Below are positions 18,424 to 24,774 of a stretch of DNA of 64,000 bases, one piece after another. Origin of the DNA: Pseudomonadota bacterium (GTDB lineage: Bacteria > Pseudomonadota > Alphaproteobacteria > Sphingomonadales > Sphingomonadaceae); NCBI GenBank assembly GCA_020160755.1, contig JAIUPN010000003.1, positions 248,001 to 312,000 of the forward strand, in the 5' to 3' direction. Numbering within the stretch: the stretch's first letter is position 1; each line of letters opens with the position of its first letter. The position numbers were made by a program, and so were the translations under genes. Under the pieces are notes generated by a model. That model was not told the DNA's origin. It did no database searches and saw only the letters and a program-made list of their open reading frames with translations.

Positions 18424-18439
18424 TTTACGTTCACGTAAA
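18424..18439. promoter_or_regulatory. Perfect operator-like palindrome TTTACGT-N2-ACGTAAA
   Basis: A perfect 7-base inverted repeat with two central bases, lying 17 bases upstream of the first gene of the leftward operon. On the minus strand a plausible -10 (AATAGT) is just upstream of it. Symmetry and spacing fit a TetR- or MerR-type regulator of acyl-CoA or branched-chain catabolism. A near match is at 20944-20959. Confidence 0.6.
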
Positions 18440-18517
18440 CTATTGGACCGATTCGCTGGCCTTGCCAAGTCCTGCGGTCCGAAAATTACCTCATTTGGTC
18501 ATTCGGCGACACGATCG

Positions 18518-19978
18518 TTACGGATGCACGCCCGTGGCATCGGGTTCGGCGCGCGCGGCGTCGTCCAGCAGCGCCAGCCGTGCTTCGTGATCGGCACGCG
18601 AGATCGGGAATTTGCGCATCACGATCAGCCCCAGCGTACCGATGACGAGCACCGCGAGCGCGTAGCCGAGCGCGAGGTTGCCGAGCACATCGCCGCCGAC
18701 CTCACCGGGCTTTGCATTGGCCGGAAACGCCGCGAAGGACAGGATCAGCCCGGCGATGAAAATGCCGATGCCGGTCGCGCATTTCTGCATGAAGAAATAG
18801 CCTGCGAAGAACAGCCCTTCCGACCGGCGCCCGGTCTCGCTCTGCGACGCTTCGACGACATCGGCCATCATCGACGAGGAGAGGATCATCAGGATAATCG
18901 AGAAGCTGTTCGACACGAACACCAGCGCGAACATCGTCGCGACGCTCGGTTTGCCGGGGAGGCCCGGGAAAACGCCCTCGATCCATGCGAAATAGATGCC
19001 GCTGTTGACGAGCAGCGAAATCGCGCCCGCGACGATCGCACCCTCGCGTTTGCCGAGCCTTGCCGACAGCGGCGCGACGAGCAGGAAGGCGGCAATCATC
19101 GAGGCGAAGAGGAGGAAGACATAGGCGACCATTTCGGTCTGGTCGAACTGCCAGAAAAAGCCGAGCAGGTAATTGTTCATCGAAAAGGTGATGCCCTGAT
19201 TGACGAAGCCAAACAGCGCCGCGAATATCAGCCACAGGAAAGCGCGGTTCGACAGCGTGTCGCGCATCTCGGCGAGGACCTGACGCAGCGTTGTCTTCGG
19301 TTTGACATCGGCGACGTTCGACACAGCGATGCGTTTATGTTGTCCCGCCGCCGAAATCATCACCGCGCCCGCCATCAGCAGCGCGCCGGTCAGCGCATAG
19401 GGGAAATAGCCGTCGGGATCGACGAGCCCCTTCGCCCCGCCGAAAAATACGCCATAGGCCAGCAGCAGGATCAGCAGCCCGCCGCCCCATCCGAACAGGA
19501 AGCGATAACGCATCACCGCTGTGCGCTCGTCATAATCGGTGGTGAGTTCGGGGACGATCGCGACCGACGGCACTTCGCACATCGACACGAGCGAGCGAAC
19601 GATGATCGCAAAGCCGATCAGCCAGGCGACGGTCATCGAGTCGTTCATTTCGGGCGGGTGCCACAGCAGCATCCACATGATCGCGAGCGGAATCGGTGCG
19701 CCGTAGAGCCAGGGCAGGCGGCGTCCCCAGCGGCTGCGCGTGCGGTCGGTCAGTTCGCCGATCACCGGATCGACGAAGGCGTCGGCGATCAGCGCGACCA
19801 TGATTGCGGCGCCGACGATGCCGGCGTCGAGCCCGATCACCTGATTGTAGAAGAGCAGCAGGAAGGTCGAAAAGCCGTTGTCCTTGACGCCATAGGCGAT
19901 GCTGCCAAGGCCGTGCGTCGCCTTCAGCCAGACGGGCAGGCGCGCGGCATTGGGGGCCACGACGTGCGGCGCGTTCAC
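18518..19978 (-). CDS. MFS transporter, glycoside-pentoside-hexuronide:cation symporter family
   Basis: A 486-residue membrane protein with about 12 hydrophobic segments. The signature DPVIGELTDRTRSRWGRRLPW after the second membrane segment is that of the GPH symporter family. The GTG at 19978 overlaps the stop of the preceding SDR (GTGA), replacing a longer frame that would enter that gene. GPH proteins carry sugars, glycosides and uronides. In sphingomonads, members also lie in aromatic, steroid and lipid gene clusters. The placement here in a fatty-acyl type cluster, not a sugar one, leaves the substrate open. Confidence 0.87.
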   Translation of the reverse strand: MNAPHVVAPNAARLPVWLKATHGLGSIAYGVKDNGFSTFLLLFYNQVIGLDAGIVGAAIMVALIADAFVDPVIGELTDRTRSRWGRRLPWLYGAPIPLAIMWMLLWHPPEMNDSMTVAWLIGFAIIVRSLVSMCEVPSVAIVPELTTDYDERTAVMRYRFLFGWGGGLLILLLAYGVFFGGAKGLVDPDGYFPYALTGALLMAGAVMISAAGQHKRIAVSNVADVKPKTTLRQVLAEMRDTLSNRAFLWLIFAALFGFVNQGITFSMNNYLLGFFWQFDQTEMVAYVFLLFASMIAAFLLVAPLSARLGKREGAIVAGAISLLVNSGIYFAWIEGVFPGLPGKPSVATMFALVFVSNSFSIILMILSSSMMADVVEASQSETGRRSEGLFFAGYFFMQKCATGIGIFIAGLILSFAAFPANAKPGEVGGDVLGNLALGYALAVLVIGTLGLIVMRKFPISRADHEARLALLDDAARAEPDATGVHP

Positions 19979-20832
19979 GCGCCGGTCCCGGCTTTTGCCG
20001 CTTCCTCCATGGCGAGCAGGGCATCGAACATGCCCGGCGTTTCCTTGTCCCACGCGTGGCGCTGACCGATCGTCAGCCCGCCGTCGACGAGCAGGTGCGT
20101 ACCCGTCATGAAGCTCGACTCCTCGCTCGCGAGGTAGGCGACGGCGTTCGCGATATCCTCGGGCTGGCCGCCGCGTGCGACGGGCTGCGCATTCGCGCTC
20201 ATCTCTGCGATCACGGCATTGGCCTGCGTCTTGAACTCGCCCGGAACCTCAAGCGAAGCGGTGAAGATGTTGGTGTTGATGAAGCCGGGGCAGATCGCGT
20301 TCACGCGGATGCCGTACTGCGCCAGATCCGTGGCCGCGACCTTGCTGAGGTGGAGCACCCCCGCTTTCGCGACCGCATAAGCGATCGGCGAATAGCCCGC
20401 GCCGAGCGCCGCGACGCTCGCGGTGTTGACGATCGATGCGCCCTTGCGGTGCTTCATATGCGGCGCCGCATAACGGATGCCCATCGCCACCGATTTCAGC
20501 ACGAGGTCCATCGTCCGGTCCCAGCCTTCGGGGCTGATCTCGTCGATCGGCGCGCGGTCGCCGCCCGCCGCGGCATTGTTGAACACGATATCTATCCCGC
20601 CCGCTTTCGCGGCGGCCGTATCCATCAGCGCTTCGATATCGGACGGCTTGGTGACGTCGCAGCGCACGAAGTCGATCTTGCCGTTCGACTGTTCGGCGAG
20701 CGCGCGTCCGCCCGCCTCGTCGATGTCGGCGGCAAAGACGTGTGCGCCTTCCCCTGCCAGCTTCAACACTGCGGCTTTGCCGATACCCGACGCTGCTCCG
20801 GTGACGACGGCAATCTTGCCTGCGAATCGCAT
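19975..20832 (-). CDS. SDR family oxidoreductase
   Basis: A 285-residue classical SDR. TGAASGIG is at about residues 11-18 and FAADID after the second strand indicates NAD(H) use. NNAAAGG stands for the NNAG motif, and the catalytic pair is in AYAVAKAGVL, with PGFINTN and VDGGLTIG near the end. A C-terminal extension of about 25 residues after VDGG is longer than usual. It starts at an ATG with GGGAGAA upstream. It is the first gene of a two-gene unit with the symporter and is divergent from the acyl-CoA dehydrogenase pair. Confidence 0.87.
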   Translation of the reverse strand: MRFAGKIAVVTGAASGIGKAAVLKLAGEGAHVFAADIDEAGGRALAEQSNGKIDFVRCDVTKPSDIEALMDTAAAKAGGIDIVFNNAAAGGDRAPIDEISPEGWDRTMDLVLKSVAMGIRYAAPHMKHRKGASIVNTASVAALGAGYSPIAYAVAKAGVLHLSKVAATDLAQYGIRVNAICPGFINTNIFTASLEVPGEFKTQANAVIAEMSANAQPVARGGQPEDIANAVAYLASEESSFMTGTHLLVDGGLTIGQRHAWDKETPGMFDALLAMEEAAKAGTGA

Positions 20833-20943
20833 GAACCCATTCTCCCGTTTTCTTTTGCCACTTAGCTTAGGCGCCAAAGGAGGCGCGTCAACGCTGGCCT
20901 GACGGACGCTACGGCGCCGTAACGGCAGGCTCGCGCCGCCAAG

Positions 20944-20959
20944 TTGACGCTTGCGTAAA
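20944..20959. promoter_or_regulatory. Operator-like palindrome TTGACGC-N2-GCGTAAA
   Basis: An imperfect copy (one mismatch between arms) of the palindrome at 18424-18439 with the same 7-2-7 geometry. It lies in the 173-base divergent region between the SDR/symporter unit and the acyl-CoA dehydrogenase unit, so one regulator could control both. Confidence 0.5.
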
Positions 20960-21005
20960 GCAGCGAAGCGGACGTAGATTTGGGGCCAGAAGAGGAGTCA
21001 AGAGG

Positions 21006-22187
21006 ATGAGCGAACTGGACGCTTTCCGCGCCGAGGTGCGGGACTGGCTGGAGGCCAATTGCCCCGCCGAAATGCGCGAGCCCGTGCGGGACGAAGGCGA
21101 CGTCTGCTGGGGCGGACGCAATTGGGTGTTCAAGAACGACGCCCAGAAACAGTGGCTCGAAGCGTGCGCCGCCAAGGGCTATACCGTCCCCGATTGGCCC
21201 AAACCCTATGGCGGTGCCGGGCTGACCCCCGAGCAGACCAAGATTCTCAAACAGGAAATGAAGCGCATCAAGGCGCGCTCGCCGCTCGACAGCTTCGGCA
21301 TCTGGATGCTCGGCCCCGCGCTGCTGCAATTCGGCACCGAGGAGCAGAAGGTCCAGTATCTGAACCCGATCGCGCGCGGCGAAATCCGCTGGTGCCAGGG
21401 CTATTCGGAACCCGGATCGGGCAGCGACCTCGTCTCCCTGCAGACCTTCGGTGAAGACAAGGGCGATCATTGGGTCGTCAACGGGTCGAAGATCTGGACC
21501 AGCTACGCCGACAAGGCCGACTGGATCTTCTGCCTCGTCCGCACCGACAAGGCGAATAAATATCAGGGCATCACCTTCATGCTCTTCGACATGGCGAGCA
21601 AGGGCGTCACCACCAAGCCGATCCTGCTGATTTCGGGCAACTCGCCCTTCTGCGAAACCTTCTTCGACGATGTCGAAGTGCCCAAGACGCAGTTCGTCGG
21701 CGAAGTGAATCGCGGCTGGGATGTCGCCAAATATCTGCTCGGCCACGAACGCGAGATGATCTCGGGCGGCGGCGCGGGCGGCGATATGGTCAGCATCGGC
21801 GGCGCCTTTGCCAAGGCGTTCGGCAAGAATGCCGCCGGCGAGCTCGACGACCCGATCCTGCGCGCCGAAATGGCGGCGTTCGACGTCGATGTCTTTGCCT
21901 ATCGTGCGATGGGCGAGCGTTTCATGGACATGTGGAAGACCGGGCGTGCGCATCCCGCCAGCTCGAACATGATGAAATATGTCGGGACCGAGCTCAACAA
22001 GCGGCGCCACGAACTCGTGATGTCGGGCGGCGGCAGCGAGGCGCTCGAATGGGACAGCGAAGAGACCAAGGGCGGCGCGCGCGCGCGCGGCTGGCTGCGT
22101 ACCAAGGCCAATTCGATCGAAGGCGGGACGAGCGAAGTCATGCTCAACGTCATCGCCAAGCGCATCCTCGACCTGCCCGGAGCCTGA
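21006..22187 (+). CDS. Acyl-CoA dehydrogenase, catalytic subunit of a probable heteromeric pair
   Basis: A 393-residue acyl-CoA dehydrogenase. Motifs include WCQGYSEPGSGSDLVSLQT, WTSYADKADW and the C-terminal ANSIEGGTSEVMLNVIAKRI, which keeps the catalytic glutamate (IEGG). AAGAGGAG and AGAGG precede the ATG. The next gene, 3 bases downstream, encodes a second dehydrogenase that lacks this glutamate. Adjacent unlike pairs of this kind form alpha2-beta2 enzymes in steroid side-chain and cyclic-acid catabolism, for example the FadE pairs of actinobacteria. A similar complex is inferred here. Confidence 0.88.
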   Translation: MSELDAFRAEVRDWLEANCPAEMREPVRDEGDVCWGGRNWVFKNDAQKQWLEACAAKGYTVPDWPKPYGGAGLTPEQTKILKQEMKRIKARSPLDSFGIWMLGPALLQFGTEEQKVQYLNPIARGEIRWCQGYSEPGSGSDLVSLQTFGEDKGDHWVVNGSKIWTSYADKADWIFCLVRTDKANKYQGITFMLFDMASKGVTTKPILLISGNSPFCETFFDDVEVPKTQFVGEVNRGWDVAKYLLGHEREMISGGGAGGDMVSIGGAFAKAFGKNAAGELDDPILRAEMAAFDVDVFAYRAMGERFMDMWKTGRAHPASSNMMKYVGTELNKRRHELVMSGGGSEALEWDSEETKGGARARGWLRTKANSIEGGTSEVMLNVIAKRILDLPGA

Positions 22188-22190
22188 CCC

Positions 22191-23309
22191 ATGCCTTTGT
22201 ATCACAATGACGACCAGGCGATGCTCAAGGACAGCGTCGCGCCCTTCGTGGCCGAGCAGGCGCCGGTATCGCACCTGCGCAAACTGCGCGACAGCGCCGA
22301 CGCGACCGGCTTTTCGTGCGACCTCTGGGCGCAGTTCACCGAAATGGGCCTGCCGGGCATGCTCGTTCCCGAGGAACATGGCGGGCTCGGCATGGGGCAT
22401 ATGGAAGCGGGCATCGTGCTCGAGGAAATCGGCCGCAACCTGACCCCGTCGCCTTTCCTGTCGACGAGCGTCGGCGCGGTCGCCGCGCTCGCGAAGGCGG
22501 GCGGCACGCAGGCGGGGCGCTGGCTTCCCGCGATCGCGTCGGGCGAGGCGATTATCGCGCTCGCGATCGACGAGGGCGCCAAGCACCGCCCCGACCGCAT
22601 CGCGACGACCGCGACGCGCGCCGGCAACGGTTTTCGGTTGGACGGCAAGAAGAGCTTCGTGCTCCACGGCCATGTCGCCGACATGAGCATCGTCGCGGCG
22701 AAAACCGACGGGGGCATCACTTTGTTCGCGGTGCCGAAGGACGCGAAAGGCCTCACCGCCGACCCGCGCCGCCTCGTCGACTCGTCGCTCGCGAGCCACG
22801 TCACGCTCGACGGCGTCGAGGTCGATGCCGACGCGGTGATCGGTGAGGTCGACGCCGGCGGCGACATCCTCGACGCGCTGCTTGCCGCGACCCGAACCGG
22901 CGCTGCCGCCGAAATGGTCGGCGTCGGGCAGGGCGCGATGGACATGACCGTCACCTACCTCAAGGAACGCAAGCAGTTCGGCAAGCTGATCGGCGAGTTT
23001 CAGGGCCTCCAGCACCGCGCTGCGCATCTCTATGGCGAAATGGAAGTCGCGCGCGCCACCGTGATGAAGGCGCAGCAATTGCTCGACGAGGGCAGCGAGG
23101 GCGCGAAGCTGATGGTCTCGGTCGCCAAGGCCAAGGCCGGGCGCGCCGCGAACCTCGCGGTGCGCGAAGGCGTCCAGATGCACGGCGGCATCGGGATGAC
23201 CGACGAATATGACATCGGCCTCTATATGAAGCGTGACCGCGCGCTCGCCGAATATATGGGCGATGTCCATTACCACATCGACCAGGTCGCCCGCATGAAC
23301 GGCTATTGA
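22191..23309 (+). CDS. Acyl-CoA dehydrogenase, probable non-catalytic partner subunit
   Basis: A 372-residue member of the acyl-CoA dehydrogenase family. The N-terminal and middle domains are recognisable (GLPGMLVPEEHGGLGMGHME; YLKERKQFGKLIGEFQGLQH). In place of the EGT catalytic-base segment it has GIGMTDEYDIGLYMKRDRA, without the usual Glu-Gly. The central TEPGSGSD-like motif is also absent. This is the picture expected for the partner chain of a heterotetrameric dehydrogenase formed with the preceding gene product, contributing to FAD binding. It starts 3 bases after the previous stop, and its own stop is followed by a short gap to an SDR. Confidence 0.87.
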   Translation: MPLYHNDDQAMLKDSVAPFVAEQAPVSHLRKLRDSADATGFSCDLWAQFTEMGLPGMLVPEEHGGLGMGHMEAGIVLEEIGRNLTPSPFLSTSVGAVAALAKAGGTQAGRWLPAIASGEAIIALAIDEGAKHRPDRIATTATRAGNGFRLDGKKSFVLHGHVADMSIVAAKTDGGITLFAVPKDAKGLTADPRRLVDSSLASHVTLDGVEVDADAVIGEVDAGGDILDALLAATRTGAAAEMVGVGQGAMDMTVTYLKERKQFGKLIGEFQGLQHRAAHLYGEMEVARATVMKAQQLLDEGSEGAKLMVSVAKAKAGRAANLAVREGVQMHGGIGMTDEYDIGLYMKRDRALAEYMGDVHYHIDQVARMNGY

Positions 23310-23326
23310 GCCGCAGGAGAATAGCA

Positions 23327-24130
23327 ATGAACCTTCAGGACATGTTCGGCCTTGGCGGCCGCATCGCACTCGTCACCGGCGGCTCGCGCGGGATCGGCAA
23401 GATGATCGTCGAGGGCTATCTCGCCGCGGGTGCCGCGCGCGTCTATATCTCGGCGCGCAAGACCGCGCAGATCGAGGAAGCCGTCGCCGATTTCGAAACG
23501 CGCTATCCGGGCAAGGTCATCGGGCTGCCCGTCGACCTTTCGACGGTCGAAGGCTGCCGCGCACTCGCGAAGGAACTCGAAGCGCGCGAAGAACGCCTCG
23601 ACATCCTCGTCAACAATGCCGGTGCGGCATGGGGCGAACCCTTCGAGGGCTTCCCCGAGGCGGGCTGGGACAAGGTGATGGACATCAACGTCAAATCGCC
23701 CTTCTTCCTGACGCAGGCGTTGCATGGACTGCTCAAGGCGGGCGGCAGTGCCGCGCGCCCGGCAAAGGTCATCAACATCGGCTCGATCGACGGCCAGCGG
23801 CTCAATCCGTGGGAAACCTACAGCTATCACGCGTCGAAGGCCGCGATCCTCTATCTCACCAAGCGCCTCGCGGCGCGGTTGGTAGAGGATCATATTCTCG
23901 TCACCGCGATCGCCCCCGGCGCCTTCCAGTCCGAGATGAACAAGGCCGCGCGCGACCATGGCGACGCGGTGGCGAAGAGCATCCCGGTCAAGCGTATCGG
24001 CGTGCCCGAAGATATGGCGGGCGCCGCGATCTTCCTTGCGTCGAAGGCGGGCGACTATGTCGTCGGTGATACGATCACCGTCGACGGCGGGCTCGTCCAC
24101 GGCGATTTGAAGACGAGCATCGACGCCTGA
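23327..24130 (+). CDS. SDR family oxidoreductase
   Basis: A 267-residue SDR: TGGSRGIG near residues 19-26, NNAGAAW, the catalytic Y and K in SYHASKAAILY, and VDGGLVHG at the end. The R after the second strand (ISARK) suggests NADP(H). Its layout resembles rhamnolipid/RhlG-like and 3-oxoacyl-CoA reductases. The ATG at 23327, preceded by CAGGAGA, is preferred over the upstream in-frame codon at 23306, which lies in the dehydrogenase gene. It ends the rightward unit and is followed by a half copy of the interspersed repeat. Confidence 0.87.
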   Translation: MNLQDMFGLGGRIALVTGGSRGIGKMIVEGYLAAGAARVYISARKTAQIEEAVADFETRYPGKVIGLPVDLSTVEGCRALAKELEAREERLDILVNNAGAAWGEPFEGFPEAGWDKVMDINVKSPFFLTQALHGLLKAGGSAARPAKVINIGSIDGQRLNPWETYSYHASKAAILYLTKRLAARLVEDHILVTAIAPGAFQSEMNKAARDHGDAVAKSIPVKRIGVPEDMAGAAIFLASKAGDYVVGDTITVDGGLVHGDLKTSIDA

Positions 24131-24148
24131 CGCCACCCTTTTCTTCTT

Positions 24149-24178
24149 CGTCATGCTGGATCAAGTCCGGCATGACGA
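24149..24178. repeat. Interspersed palindromic repeat, short form
   Basis: GTCATGCTGGATCAAGTCCG followed by GCATGACGAA: a single-hairpin version of the two-arm repeats elsewhere in the window. It lies 18 bases after the SDR stop. Confidence 0.7.
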
Positions 24179-24246
24179 AGGGGGCAGAGATTGACTCCAA
24201 TCACTCCAAGGTGTATTATGTAACTAATGCACCAAGGAGATTGTCC

Positions 24247-24765
24247 ATGCGTCTTGCGTTCCTGATTCCGCCGATGATGCTCCTTGCCGCCTGCGGGTCG
24301 GAGGAGAAGAAGACCGGGGAGGGCACCCAGGTCTCGATCAACGCCGGCGACGAGCATGGCGGGGTCCAGATCAAGACCGGAAAGGACGGCGGCAATCTCA
24401 AGATCGGCGGCGACGGCGCCGCGATCGACATCGACATTCCCGATTTCGTCGACCTCGATATCGAAAGCGATTTCGACATCGACGGGGTGAAGCTCTATCC
24501 GGGCAGCAAGGTCACGACGGTCGACGTCGATGCGAACGACAGGAATGGCGCCAGCAAGGCGACGGTGAAACTTGGCTTCACCTCACCCGCCGCGCCCGCG
24601 AAAGCCGCCGACTGGATGGCTGGCGAATTCGCCAAAAAGGGCGTCAAGGTCACACGCACCGGCGACACGCTCGCGGGCAAGGACAAGGACGGTGCCGACT
24701 TCCGGATCAACTTCGCCCCCGATGGCGCGAACGCCAGGGGCGAGGTGGTGATTACGAAGGTCTGA
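24247..24765 (+). CDS. Putative lipoprotein of unknown function
   Basis: A 172-residue protein with a lipobox (LLAACGS, cysteine at residue 17). A Gly/Asp/Ile-rich middle follows with alternating GGDGAAIDIDIPDFVDLDI, which looks like extended beta or acidic linker, and then a C-terminal domain with TVKLGFTSPA. The ATG at 24247 has AGGAGA upstream; the frame extends back to 24172 without support. No family is assigned. It stands alone between a repeat and the converging ppc gene. Confidence 0.75.
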   Translation: MRLAFLIPPMMLLAACGSEEKKTGEGTQVSINAGDEHGGVQIKTGKDGGNLKIGGDGAAIDIDIPDFVDLDIESDFDIDGVKLYPGSKVTTVDVDANDRNGASKATVKLGFTSPAAPAKAADWMAGEFAKKGVKVTRTGDTLAGKDKDGADFRINFAPDGANARGEVVITKV

Positions 24766-24774
24766 GCGCGGCTC

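Noticed and set aside
20862..23369. An 835-codon minus-strand frame across the two acyl-CoA dehydrogenases
   Set aside because: It spans the coding region of two clear genes on the plus strand and shows no recognisable motif.
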